Shown: positions 45,700-56,733 of the stretch, one piece after another
Layout: every line of letters begins with the position of its first letter
Position numbering within the stretch: position 1 is the first letter of the stretch
NCBI GenBank assembly: GCA_028753945.1
Contig: JAPNXP010000014.1
Location: 4,278,001 to 4,342,000 of the forward strand
DNA length: 64,000 nt
Direction: 5' to 3'
Source of the DNA: Hexactinellida sp. DTS-2022
Taxonomy: Eukaryota > Porifera > Hexactinellida
Translations under genes and position numbers: made by a program
Notes under the pieces: model-generated
Databases searched by the model: none
What the model saw: the letters and a program-made list of their open reading frames with translations, nothing else
What the model was told of the DNA's origin: nothing

Positions 45700-47117
45700 A
45701 AATCCAAAATTGCAGCCTGTGCCGACGCATGTTCCTTTGGTGGCACTATATTTTGGTGGTGGTTTATTGATAGTGCCTCCATAGGAACATGCTGTCGGCG
45801 CAGGCTGCAATTTTGGATTTTTTTTCCGCCATGTCATCATCACTATGAAGGTGTTAAATTATTTCAGTAAGGTGTTTCAGAAGGCAACGACCCTTAGAGT
45901 CGTGGAAGTTTCCATTTTGCTCACTTCGTTTCAAAGATATTCAAGTTTCAGTAGAATATAATAAGTGATGAGTCTGCATTTTTTATGTGAGTGTTGGGTC
46001 ATCACCCAACACCAACTAACCCATTTTGAATGTCGAATTAAAAAAATTGTAAAAATACATTTTTTTAACGATGTCATCATCACCTCAACGTGTCAAGACC
46101 CACTTGTATAGGTGGTACCTGGCATAAGGACCAATTGATAAATTGAAAGTTTGTTTATATCTTGTATCATCTCTGAGATTAATGAAATTTAGCTAATTAG
46201 CATAAAAATTTAATTAATGTATTAATTATTTAACACCACTATTATATACAGCAAAATAAATTAAGTTCAATTATTTGCAATTATTATTAATTTAAATTGA
46301 ATTTCACTATAATGTTTGAATTCCACGCAATCGATAAACCCAATAATCCAATTGGAACCGTCTATAAGTTAAATACAAAAGGAATTAATTATAATTAATT
46401 ACGTCAGTACATTAATTGTGCAAGAATATTCTCGCCGAAATAAATATATTCACTTAATCTGTCGTTGTTGTGGAATGTAAAATCTTAACGGTTCTATCAT
46501 AAACCATCTTGAGTTTAAAGCCATTCATTCATTATGTATCGATAATAAATTATATTATTAGTTATTTATTTTAGCAATGTTATCCACGGTTAAGTTGAAT
46601 TAAGTCAACAAATTCCTTATATTATAATATTTTATTTAATCCATTGTATAGTAATACTAGAATTAAATAGAAGCCAGCTGGAATTTATAAGTTAAATCAA
46701 TATAATTATCGCAAGTTGAATCACTAGAGTAGGATTTAACAAGTTAAATCAATATAATTACAAGTTGAAACAATGGAATTAGATTTCACAGTTTTACTGA
46801 AATTGAAGTGTGAGTAAACAAAGAAATTTCAACCCCCATTTATGGCAGAAATTGACCCCTTTATTGAAAAATTTCTTCTCCCATCAGACGCAGAATTTTA
46901 TGGCGAATCCAAAAGTGAAATAAAATTTGGGGGTTTAATAAAACAATTTTTGAGTTATGGACCAGACAAATTTTGAAAGGTGTTAAAAATGTGTCCAAAA
47001 TTTGTTAATAAAAAATCGTAACCCCAGGTGCACATCTGTAACCCATGAGACACCCATCCTAAAAATTTGGGCTCTTAGTTGATAAAACTCTGTTCTGTGG
47101 AGTGGCTACGGATAAAT
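45700..47117 (-). repeat. Array unit 19, B-A-B mosaic, minus orientation
   Basis: Hairpin 45700-45822, B tail, the shared junction at about 46485 into A, then a second switch near 47025 into a B head. Confidence 0.85.
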
Positions 47118-47128
47118 AATAATAATAA

Positions 47129-47559
47129 CTAACCAAGGCACTGAGATTAGAACTGGGCCACTATACTATAGTATAGTCGGCACAGTAATAACTAACCAAG
47201 GCAGTAAGATTAGAACTGGGCCACTATACTATAGTATAGTCGGCACAGTAATAACCAAGGCAGTAAGATTAGAACTGGGCCACTATACTATAGTATAGTC
47301 GGCACAGTAATAATAACCAAGGCACTAAGACCAATACTGGGCCACTATACTATAGTATAGTCGGCACAGTAATAAAGGCAGTGATTCCAATACTGGGCCA
47401 CTATACTATAGTATAGTCGGCACAGTAATAATATACAATAAAGGCAGTAAGATTAGAACTGGGCCACTATACTATAGTATAGTCGGCACAGTAATAATAA
47501 TATTAAAGGCAGTAAGATTAGAACTGGGCCACTATACTATGGTATAGTCGGCACAGTTT
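47129..47559 (-). repeat. Seven copies of the ~35 bp palindrome
   Basis: Minus-oriented; the last copy has one core change (ATGGTATAG). Confidence 0.9.
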
Positions 47560-48714
47560 TAAAAAAAAACCCTCACAGACGGGATGGGAGTGTGCTCCTT
47601 CTGATTACACTTCCCCAATGTTTAATTTAACTAGAATTTCAATATTCAAATTACATTTCATCTTAATGTAATACAATTTAATCAATGTTTGAATTGTGAA
47701 GACTTCAAATGTTTAATTAAATTAATTAAAGATTAATTATTACAAATAGAAATTAGGAATACGTGTTAGTATTTACGTTACTATCTTGAATAATAAATTG
47801 ACATCATCATCAACTTGTAAAATATTCCAACTTCCAAGTGTTTCAATTGGGGCTGAAACGAATATACCGAATATTCGAATATTCGTTCGAAATGATTGAA
47901 CGAATATTCGTTCGTTTGCAAACGAATATTCGTTACGAAACGAATATTCGTTTGGACGAATATTAGATTGAAACGGATATTCGTTAACTAATTTTGGGCA
48001 ACAACAAGACTTTTGTATAGCTGAGAAATATTGTAAATATATATTCCCACTTAAACTAGCTGATTATTAGTCAACTTGTGTATAATACACTTTGTGACTA
48101 TTATTATACCATTCTAACATTATCAAAAACCTATTTTCCAATGTATTTTGTCTCTTGAAATTGATTTAATGCTTAGTCATCCAAACGAACGAATATTCGA
48201 ATATTCGTTCGTTTAGAAAAAGGTTCGTTCGTTACATTTCGAATATTCGTTTCAGCCCTAGTTTCAATTGCACTTGTATGAAACACATATTCACTTACAA
48301 ACCAATCAATAACAGTCATTATCTTTAGTAGGCTTATGTAATATGTTATATTGTATTGAGTATACTATAGAGTAATTACAATATGGAGAAGATGGCTGAT
48401 TTATGTAAATAATCGTTAATAAAACGTAGAATTGATTAGCGACCTAATAATTTTAATTGATATATAGAAAGAACATCCTTAGGAGAATACAACCTCTATA
48501 TTTTCAATAACTAATTCGAATTATTAAAGAGTCACTGAACCAGAATACAAATTTCGATATAACTGACGAACAAAAGCGAAATTGAGAAATCAGGCTTCGA
48601 GGTGATCATCTCCAGGAAATTCTATATCTCCTGTCCAAATTTGAAATCTCTATCACCAATGGTTTAGTCAGGCCATCGCGTACGGCCGGCCGGAAGTCCG
48701 ACAGAGGTAAATTC
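47560..48714. other. Non-array AT-rich stretch with one MITE
   Basis: No gene seen; contains the element at 47848-48260. Confidence 0.5.
47848..48260. mobile_element. hAT-type MITE, 413 bp
   Basis: Inverted termini TGGGGCTGAAACGAATAT and TAGGGCTGAAACGAATAT; 8 bp duplication GTTTCAAT at 47840-47847 and 48261-48268. Ends rich in CGAATATTCG. Confidence 0.85.
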
Positions 48715-48868
48715 AATAGTGTGCACTTATAGTATAAAACTATAGTAGGACCCTACTATAACGTTTTTTACTAGAAGGAGCACACTAATAAATTCAATAG
48801 TGTGCACTTATAGTATAAAACTATAGTAGGACCCTACTATAACGTTTTTTACTAGAAGAAGCACACTA
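48715..48868. repeat. Tandem pair of a ~75 bp palindromic mini-element
   Basis: Two almost identical copies that start TAGTGTGCAC and end GCACACTA, with an inner CTATAGTAGGACCCTACTAT palindrome. Architecture resembles the neighbouring ~35 bp palindrome but sequence differs. Confidence 0.8.
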
Positions 48869-48879
48869 AAAATATTATT

Positions 48880-49344
48880 AAAGGCAGTAAGATTAGAACT
48901 GGGCCACTATACTATAGTATAGTCGGCACAGTAATAAAGGCAGTAAGATCAATACTGGGCCACTATACTATAGTATAGTCGGCACAGTAATAAAATAATA
49001 ATAATATTATTAAAGGCAGTAAGATTAGAACTGGGCCACTATACTATAGTATAGTCGGCACAGTAATAATAATAATAAAGGCAGTGATTCCAATACTGGG
49101 CCACTATACTATAGTATAGTCGGCACAGTAAAATAATAATAATAAAAATAATAATAAAGGCAGTGATTCCAATACTGGGTCACTATACTATAGTATAGTC
49201 GGCACAGTAATAATAATAATAAAGGCAGTGATTCTAATACTGGGCCACTATACTATAGTATAGACGGCACAGTAAAAATAAAAATAATAATAAAGGCAGT
49301 GATTCCAATACTGGGCCACTATACTATAGTATAGTCGGCACAGT
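48880..49344 (-). repeat. Seven copies of the ~35 bp palindrome
   Basis: Minus-oriented, two linker types interspersed, variable (TAA)n spacing. Confidence 0.9.
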
Positions 49345-49345
49345 A

Positions 49346-49916
49346 AAAATCCAAAATTGCAGCCTGTGCTGACGCATGTTCCTTTGCACTATATTTTGTT
49401 GGTGGTTTATTGATAGTGCCTCCAAAGGAACATGCAGTCGGCGCAGGCTGCAATTTTGGATTTTTTTTCGCCAAGTCATCAACGCCCAAGGTGTGAAGAC
49501 TATTTGTTAATTGGTCGGAGTCACAAGGAACGGTAGATAAATTTGAAGTTAGTTTCTATCATAAACCATCTTGAGTTTAATGCCATTCATTCATTATGTA
49601 TTGATAATAAGTTATATTATTAGTTATTTATTTTAGCAATGTTATCCATGGTTGGTTGAGTTGAGTCAACAAATTCCTTTTATTATATTAATTAATTTAA
49701 TCCATCGTATAGTAATACTAGAATTAAATAGAAGCCAGCTAATAAAATTTGGGGGTTTAGTTAAACATTTTTTGAGTTATGGACCAGACAAATTTTGTCC
49801 AAAATGTGTTAATAAAAATCATAACCCCAGGTGCAAATTAGACGGTCCATACGCACCTACATGCCAAGTTTCAGCTCTTTATCTATAGAGGTGTGGGCAG
49901 GACCGTCTACGGAGAA
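49346..49916 (-). repeat. Array unit 20, family A, minus orientation, internally deleted
   Basis: Hairpin 49346-49465, A tail, then a deletion at 49740 (GAAGCCAGCT joined to AATAAAATTTGGG) removing about 260 bp. Confidence 0.8.
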
Positions 49917-49937
49917 ATAATAATAATAATAATATCG

Positions 49938-50149
49938 ATAAAGGCAGTGATTCCAATACTGGGCCACTATACTAAAGTATAGTCGGCACAGTAATAATAA
50001 AAATAAAGGCAGTGATTCCAATACTGGGCCACTATACTATAGTATAGTCGGCACAGTAATAAAGGCGTAAGATAAGAACTGGGCATAGTAAAAATAAAGC
50101 AGTGATTCCAATACTGGGCCACTGTACTATAGGATAGTCGGCACAGTAA
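49938..50149 (-). repeat. Four copies of the ~35 bp palindrome, one collapsed
   Basis: The third copy lacks most of its core; the fourth has two core substitutions. This marks the right limit of the array domain. Confidence 0.85.
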
Positions 50150-50955
50150 AAATCTAATCATTAGTTTCAGAAAAGTATTTTGGAACAGATAGCTCTTCAC
50201 GATTTTTTTAATTCGTCCTCACTTTCCTGATAAATAGGCTCAAAGGTGCCACAATTCACCCTTAACTTTCTAAAATCGTAAATTCATTAATATTCAATTA
50301 TGCAATTATTTCGTGGTTTCGATGAAGAATTACTATTTATGAATAAATCAATAGATTCAGTGTTATTTCGATTCAAGTTATTGTTGATATCATAATTACA
50401 ATAAAGAATTCTAGTTGTATATGATTAATTAATTTACATTCAATAGCCATTACTATACAAATCGATTTCTGATATCATAGTTACAATAAAGTATTCTATA
50501 TATATGAATAATTCAATTTGATTCAATAGCTGCTACTAGTATATAAATCGATTTCTAATACATAGTAGTATTAACATGAAAGCTCGATTATATATGAAAA
50601 TATCTTGCTAATAGAGCAGTATTGCTATTAAAACAATAGCACCACTAGACAAGTAATTCCGAGGATAAAAGGGGTCAATGACAGTCAGACACTTCACCGA
50701 AATAGTCCGGTGTAGGTACATTATGGTTAACATCAAAAAAATTTAATTCCCATAAGGTTAGGTCATTTATAGTTTCTAAAATTTCACCAAAAGAAATAAT
50801 ATAATTGCAGAGATGAACACTTGGTGACGTCACAAACCATTGCTTGTCTGACAATTACATTGATGAACAAAAGTTCTCAATATATAGTAAATACAGAGCT
50901 GCATGCAAATAATAGTAAACAGTAAAATAAAACAAACAGAGCATGGTAGTAGAAA
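50150..50955. other. Intergenic AT-rich stretch
   Basis: No gene or clear repeat; includes the 3' flank of UBE2H. Three loosely similar words (ATCGATTTCTGATATCAT, ATCGATTTCTAATACATA) suggest a weak local repeat at 50330-50570. Confidence 0.4.
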
Positions 50956-50960
50956 TTCTG

Positions 50961-51512
50961 CTACAATTCCATGTCTTGTGTCTCATCTTCTGAGAGATCT
51001 GAGATAGAACTCTCACTCGAACTGTCATCCTCCCCATCAGCTTCTTTCAGGGCTTTTTCAGTCGCATACTTATCTATATACTCCCGAACTCGCTTCTTAA
51101 ATTCCTCTGGCTTGTTGATAAACAGCGCGGCAGCATCCCCGTTGAGAGGGTCACTAGGATTGGGGTAGGTTAGGAGCTGCGGCAAGAATGACTCAAATAC
51201 GTTCTGGAGGTCATACAGAGCAGTCCAAGATTGGTTGATAACGTCCAAACACACAGAGCCCGAAGCTTCGTCAATGTTAGGATGATAAATTCGATTCAGG
51301 AAACCAATCGATGGGGATTTGAAGGGGTATTTCTCAGGAATATCCACTCGAACCTTCCATATACCCCCTTCATAAGGAGTGCCATCTGGTCCGTGAAATT
51401 TGACCATTAACTCATTTAGCCCTCCAAGGATGGTAACTTCGTACTTGTTCTCAATCAGCTTACACACGTCAGTGTCCATACGGCGCTTGTTAGCGACAGG
51501 TGAGCAAGACAT
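50961..51512 (-). CDS. UBE2H: Ubiquitin-conjugating enzyme E2 H
   Basis: Uninterrupted 183-residue ORF, the usual length of animal UBE2H. UBC fold with [11 protein letters not shown], the HPN motif at 77-79 and the catalytic cysteine C88 in [12 protein letters not shown]; the C-terminus is the family's Ser/Glu/Asp-rich tail ending TQDMEL. UBE2H takes ubiquitin from E1 and passes it on, notably with the CTLH/GID ligase. Start chosen at [16 protein letters not shown], which matches the conserved N-terminus of the family. UBE2H is normally split by introns in animals, so the single exon is notable, but no frameshift or poly(A) tract points to a processed pseudogene. Very confident in identity. 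Confidence 0.97.
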   Translation of the reverse strand: MSCSPVANKRRMDTDVCKLIENKYEVTILGGLNELMVKFHGPDGTPYEGGIWKVRVDIPEKYPFKSPSIGFLNRIYHPNIDEASGSVCLDVINQSWTALYDLQNVFESFLPQLLTYPNPSDPLNGDAAALFINKPEEFKKRVREYIDKYATEKALKEADGEDDSSSESSISDLSEDETQDMEL

Positions 51513-51818
51513 TGGTAGGGTGACAAATGGATAAATAAATTAAAACAAAAAAGCCCAGCTGGCGAAAGTGAGATGAAATATGCTTTTAAGTAAAGAAAGA
51601 AATCTTGTATAATATACTGGAACTTATTGGGTTTCGATAGGCAATAGTGAGGTTTTAGATCTAATTCAACAGTGTACAACAGCACATTAGGAATAAGATA
51701 ATGTACTTTTGAATAAATTAAATCAATTATATGAATAGGCAGCTCTGCTATTAAAACTGATTATATTAGTTAATATTGTTCTTGTTAAATTAATCCAATT
51801 AACTATAAGATTGATATA

Positions 51819-52182
51819 CCTTATTATAGGAAATTAACGCGTCATGAAATTAACGCGAATTTCTCCAAATCGAGTTAATTTCAATGACCTTAATTTCCTG
51901 CTATTTAGCAAATTATACAATGGATGGACAAACTTCCGAGCTACATATTTTCAGATGTGCAACTAGTTTGAAAGGATATAACATGTCTATCAAGTAGATT
52001 GGAAGCCTATTTGGGCACAATAATACGTAGTATTCAATCAGGAGATTAATATTCCTGAATTTTTTTCTAAAATTTATTCGCGTAAATTTCATGTATTTGA
52101 AAATGTTCAGCTCCAATTCGCATTTATTACATGGAGCGTTAATTTCCTTAATTTCATGGCGCGTTAATTTCCTATAATAAGG
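51819..52182. mobile_element. TA-flanked MITE, 364 bp
   Basis: Inverted termini CCTTATTATAGGAAATTAAC, TA on both sides; both arms carry repeated GAAATTAACGCG-type words. No ORF credited. Confidence 0.85.
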
Positions 52183-52926
52183 TAATCAAAAACGATACTC
52201 AATTAAACTATTCATTTGATTAAATAGATGATTTAAATACAAACAATTACACTAAACAAGAATCGCAGATATTTTTCAGAAAGAAAAGGAATTGGCCGAT
52301 AAATAAGTACACGTAATCCATTATTTAGTTGGGTAATGACTATTGTATTTGTAGTTGAGTAGGAGTTCACAAGGGTGTAATAGTCATACAAATGTAGAGA
52401 TTACAAATTTCTTACAATTTCACCTATAGAATCAATATTGTTGGCTTTCTGTTAAATAATTTGAAACTACTATTAGTAAGATCTTGATAAAGCCAGACCG
52501 TGGAATGGTTGAGCGATCTTTCGCGAAGCGACTAAGTGGTGGGCCTCGTAGTCAATAAGGGTCGAAATACCGATTTTAAAGAATAGACGCAAATGTAATA
52601 ATAATGGTTTTCACCGCAGTTCTAACGGCTTAAGATATTTGCCATTAGGAATCTCAATAATTATCCGAATCCATACTAGTAAATTTATTAGACGAGTAAT
52701 ACATGCATATAACAGAACTTGTACTATATACTTACTACCGGAGTTGAGTTGAGTCTTATTAATCGTACTAATGGGAGTCCATTATAAATAAGCATATCAG
52801 TATTTAGAAAACAACGAAACTTTTTTTCCAAACACAGATCTGATAGTAAAATTCGAATTGCATTCGTGACCTGTTCTTTATAACAATATTACATGGATTT
52901 AATTTAATTATAACCACCCTAATGTA

Positions 52927-52932
52927 TTTATT
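52927..52932 (-). terminator. Possible poly(A) signal of the glycosyltransferase
   Basis: AATAAA on the minus strand about 31 nt after the stop codon; would imply a very short 3' UTR. Confidence 0.4.
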
Positions 52933-52962
52933 GACAAATTCAATAAAAATAATCAAGACACA

Positions 52963-55089
52963 CTACCATAATTTAGACCGATCATGGAAAAAGTGAAGCA
53001 TTTGACTGTGCTTCATACGATCCATGAAATAACCCTTACTTAAGAAGCGGTCAACAAGTTCCCAATCTTCTCCTCCCCATTTATCTTTGTAAGTAGCGGA
53101 ATCGAAAGAGCCTATTTTGACCCAATCTGACATGTACATACTGAATAGTCCATATCCCACTCCTTCCCAGAAACCTGACGGGTTTAGAATTGTACGACCG
53201 CAATCCAAACGGAATACAATAGGCGCGTAGCCAGATAAACCCTGAAAGCTATGCTTGCGGATTGATTCAATGATATCGTTAGGCAATTCCAGGTGTAGAT
53301 CACAAGTAAACACAATTTCATTCTCATTATCCACCATGGATAGAGCCATGTTGAGGGAGGAAGCTCTCTGGTATTTTCCTTCCATGCGAACGAATTTCTT
53401 GTGCGGAATTAAACTTCGTTTTACTAAATGTTCTGCATCAATATCTGAACTCTCAAAGTCTATAACTATAATACCGAAGTTTTCATCATTGGTTTCACGA
53501 TAAATTCGTTCCACATTTTCGATAAAGTATTGAAAAAAATGACCTTGATTTTTTAACGATAATGCGATATGTACAAACACACTGCTCTTGTATCTAACAC
53601 CTTTTGGTTGACAAAATGAATAAGGATTAGCTACAGGTGAAAATATAAATTGAGAAAAGCGGTATTTCACTTTGTCATTGAATTCAACTTCTGTTTCAAT
53701 CAGAAAACGGTTTCCTTTCGATGAATCTCTCTGCACCTCCATGTTGACCAAAGAGATTGATTTGATTTCAGACCATTTCCCTTGCATATTATTAGTGTGT
53801 GCTTCCAGAATAGAATTTGCTTCTTGCTTAGGAATTACTTCATTTCGCCCACTGCTTGCACCATTGAAAGATGAACCATCATCAGGATATACTGAAAGCA
53901 CCATGGGTCCTACCATCTCCACGCCTCGATATCTTCCAATAGATCGTACAGTAGCAAAGGAAGGCGAATAATCACACTCAGTGTAGAGTTTATCTAATTC
54001 TTTTAATGACAAATGTGGCAGAGTAATGAAACTTATTCGCTTAGCAAAGTTAGCATCTGTTTTCATCTCAGGAAGTCTGAATGGGGGATAAGGAGGGTTT
54101 GGAATTGGACTTGACTGAATAGCTTGCCTGGAAGTAGCACCTATATAAGCTTTATCGATATCCCGAAACTCTCTCTCCCCTGGAATGAGCCATTTCAATG
54201 ACAAATCACCAAAAATATCTAATTTTAAAGAGAAGAAAAATTCTATATAGAAACATTTATTTTCATCCAGCTTTACCATGTTCTCGTCATTCAAGAATGA
54301 GGAATACTGATCGCTAGCTAGTATATTACTGCGTAACTGCAACAAAGGAACTATAGCTAAGTTAGAAGGTCGTTTGTCTTTAGATATCCAAAGTTGAACT
54401 GGTACTTGCTTATCAACAGCGAATGTATAATTTCCAGCTAAAGGCGGGATTAAGTATCCAAAAACCCTGTATATTGAATCTGAGGAATCGAATGTTAGTT
54501 TTGAGGTTGTTTTATGGAAAATCGGAAAGTTCGGGAATAATGGCCATGATAATATCTGAGACAGTGAGTCATCACAGAAGAATTTCCATTCAAACAAGTG
54601 TAATTCATTTGGCAAATTGAGGGATTGCTGAACTTCTGAAGTCGTAACATTCCTTAGGAGAGAATCAGGTGACTGGAGAAGAGAAGGTTCGAGATCACTT
54701 GTCATCTCATCAGTTTGATTTGTTGGCTCAAGTAAAATAGATTTACTCTGTGTGCTTTTGGGTATCAGCGATGATGTGAAGGTCAAAGGAGTAAAAAGAG
54801 TGCTAGATTTACGAGCTGGTGGAACGTGTACAACATTCTGCCCATTATTCAAATACTTGGAGTAATCGGAGTGTTCAAATACTTGAACATCGATAAGAAA
54901 ATAGGAAAAAAATAGTATAAATAAGAAAGATAAAAGCAGAATATAGCTAAAAGTTTGCTTCGAATTCATTGAGTTGTGTATTGGAGGTTTTTGGATAATA
55001 AACTCTAAAGAAGATGTATGCGATAAATATTCAATCAACAATTCTAAGTCAAAATAATATACTTTGGAATAAGCGTTTATTTCCATCAT
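52963..55089 (-). CDS. Beta-1,4-N-acetylgalactosaminyltransferase 3/4-like, type II Golgi enzyme
   Basis: Uninterrupted ORF of 708 codons. A single hydrophobic segment (about 47-67) fits a Golgi signal anchor; Met41 (ATG at 54969) is the more likely start because it leaves a short cytosolic tail. A PA14-like domain spans about 165-320. The C-terminal third is a CHGN/GT7-type catalytic domain with the DxD-like FTCDLHLELP at 594-603 and the acceptor-side WGGEDWELVDR at 671-681, ending in the typical LHFFHDRSKLW. PA14 plus this domain is the layout of B4GALNT3/4, which add GalNAc in beta-1,4 linkage to GlcNAc to make LacdiNAc. Specificity in this organism is inferred. No introns, no disruption. 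Confidence 0.88.
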   Translation of the reverse strand: MMEINAYSKVYYFDLELLIEYLSHTSSLEFIIQKPPIHNSMNSKQTFSYILLLSFLFILFFSYFLIDVQVFEHSDYSKYLNNGQNVVHVPPARKSSTLFTPLTFTSSLIPKSTQSKSILLEPTNQTDEMTSDLEPSLLQSPDSLLRNVTTSEVQQSLNLPNELHLFEWKFFCDDSLSQILSWPLFPNFPIFHKTTSKLTFDSSDSIYRVFGYLIPPLAGNYTFAVDKQVPVQLWISKDKRPSNLAIVPLLQLRSNILASDQYSSFLNDENMVKLDENKCFYIEFFFSLKLDIFGDLSLKWLIPGEREFRDIDKAYIGATSRQAIQSSPIPNPPYPPFRLPEMKTDANFAKRISFITLPHLSLKELDKLYTECDYSPSFATVRSIGRYRGVEMVGPMVLSVYPDDGSSFNGASSGRNEVIPKQEANSILEAHTNNMQGKWSEIKSISLVNMEVQRDSSKGNRFLIETEVEFNDKVKYRFSQFIFSPVANPYSFCQPKGVRYKSSVFVHIALSLKNQGHFFQYFIENVERIYRETNDENFGIIVIDFESSDIDAEHLVKRSLIPHKKFVRMEGKYQRASSLNMALSMVDNENEIVFTCDLHLELPNDIIESIRKHSFQGLSGYAPIVFRLDCGRTILNPSGFWEGVGYGLFSMYMSDWVKIGSFDSATYKDKWGGEDWELVDRFLSKGYFMDRMKHSQMLHFFHDRSKLW

Positions 55090-56402
55090 TTACATTAGAA
55101 ATAAGAAATGGGAATTGGCCCGTTGAGAGCAATGCGGCTTATGCCTGATATTTATTTTCTCCCCTTGAACGAACTGTAATTTGAATGTATTAGAATATTA
55201 CCTATTTAGCAATTTGAAATAACATTAACGTGCTCGAAATATAATAACAGCTGAACACTAGTGGTTGTAATGGAATATATACTCAAGTTTTAAACTAAAT
55301 ATAGCCTATTCTAATCGATTTAAAGCAAGACGGGTAACCTAATCTATCACGTGGTCACTTTTGGCTGGAATGCCAGTAGTCTCGCGAGAACGAAATCCCA
55401 GTTTTTGGCTTGCTAATAAAATAATGATATGGCAATACCACAAATTTTCCAAAATAGAGTTATATAAATAACGGCTAATTGGAAAAGAGAAATTCACGAT
55501 AATGAGAAATTGGAGCATTTTTCTCTTCGATAAAAAAAAGATCAAAGTTTGGGGTAAAAACAGTACTGAACAGCGTAGCTAGTTTTCTAAATTTTCTTCT
55601 GCCAAACGATTTCTTGGCTTGCATTTGACTGTTGTCATTGCAGAAAATGTAATCTCACAGCATATATGTTAAACTAATATAGACATAATTTTACCAGTTA
55701 GGAGGCGAATGGATGCCTGCGGGCCTTTATTTGGGTGGGCGTTGCGCACCCAGAGGTGCGCTATATTTAACAAAAATTTAACTAGGGTGCGCATTTCCAG
55801 GCATGCATCTAGGTAAATTTTGGATTTTTGTATTGTTTGGGTGCGCGACAGTTTAATCTGCGCACCCAAAGGTGTGCAGATTTTCGAAAGCTAGATGAAG
55901 CCCTTGATGTCTGGATAATATTTTCCCAGTTTAGAGTAGATTCGTTGGGAGTAGTTTTGAATATCAATAAGTTCATTTCTATTGTAATATGGGTCCAATT
56001 TAAATAAAAGGAAAATCTGTCAAAATATCTATATAGCATTAGTCTCGAAACCATTGACACTATTGACAACTCTAAATCCCACGATCCCGGCATCCGGTTA
56101 ATTTCATGGAATCGGAAATCGAATCCCGGGTATTAGATCTTTATTTTGTAGTATTTATATAGAGGATATCTCAATTTTACTTTTCTTGGTGTTATACAAC
56201 AGTACTACTTAATATTATTAATATAATAATTGCAAATTGTTTTAAGAAACCAAATCAGTTATTATACTCGTAAACTACATAATAAGGAAATTGTCGTATC
56301 GTTAAGTAACGTATTATTCAATGCTATGGTATTATTAAACTACTAGCGCGTTACGCAATTACGCACCCCACACAACAACCGCTTTGCGGTTGTTGTGTAT
56401 TA
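55090..56402. other. Intergenic region upstream of the glycosyltransferase
   Basis: No gene. At 55725-55870 several GTGCGCACCC-like inverted words suggest an eroded GC-richer MITE. A perfect hairpin (ACACAACAACCGC, TTT loop) lies at 56372-56400. Confidence 0.45.
56372..56400. repeat. Perfect 13 bp stem hairpin
   Basis: ACACAACAACCGC and its exact complement separated by TTT, directly before a TA-flanked element. Function unknown; no T run follows. Confidence 0.8.
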
Positions 56403-56733
56403 CAGTCTATTCTCTCTAATTGTCCACTTCTCTAATAGTCCACTTTTCTAATAGTCCACTTATTTACTTGTCCAAATCATGGGCGGCGCGGCCGCATCCC
56501 GCACGGGTGATTCACCCGCGGGCCCCTCAACTGATTACAAAGGGGGGCCCTTGTTCAGGCCCCCCGGTACCCCTGGACAAAGGGGACTAGTAGGTCGATC
56601 ACCCGGGGGCCCCCAAAAGCCGCGCCGCCTCTGGTCCAAATCAACTATTTATAAATCTATAATAGTCCCATGTTCTCTAATAGTCCACATTGGGCCAATT
56701 TCCCACAGGTGGACTATTAAAGAGAACAGTGTG
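56403..56733. mobile_element. TA-flanked MITE with GC-rich core
   Basis: Ends carry TCTCTAATTGTCCAC and, inverted, TCTTTAATAGTCCAC, with TA at both flanks; repeated CTAATAGTCCACTT words lie inside the left end. The middle (56481-56632) is a strongly GC-rich block bounded by GGCGGCGCGGC and its complement, quite unlike the AT-rich surroundings. Confidence 0.7.

Larger units (their letters stand above)
51513..52962. other. Intergenic region between UBE2H and the glycosyltransferase
   Basis: Holds the MITE at 51819-52182; otherwise no gene seen. AATAAA on the minus strand at 52932-52927 may serve the glycosyltransferase. Confidence 0.5.

Noticed and set aside
3991..50149. CRISPR-like look of the palindrome arrays (constant repeat, short linkers)
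   Set aside because: Linkers belong to two or three recurring types, spacing varies with TTA runs, the repeat is a long palindrome and the genome is eukaryotic.
4968..50200. Many 60-110 codon ORFs in the arrays, e.g. beginning MQIRRSHRTYMP or MMMTWRKKNPKLQP
   Set aside because: They recur because the repeat unit recurs, run through hairpin and junction sequence, break freely among copies and match no known domain.
52480..52580. Possible tRNA-like stretch (GGTTGAGCGATCTTTCGCG)
   Set aside because: No acceptor stem, anticodon arm or T-arm consensus can be folded.
56372..56400. Perfect hairpin as a Helitron 3' terminus
   Set aside because: No CTRR or T-rich end follows, and no rolling-circle element precedes it.
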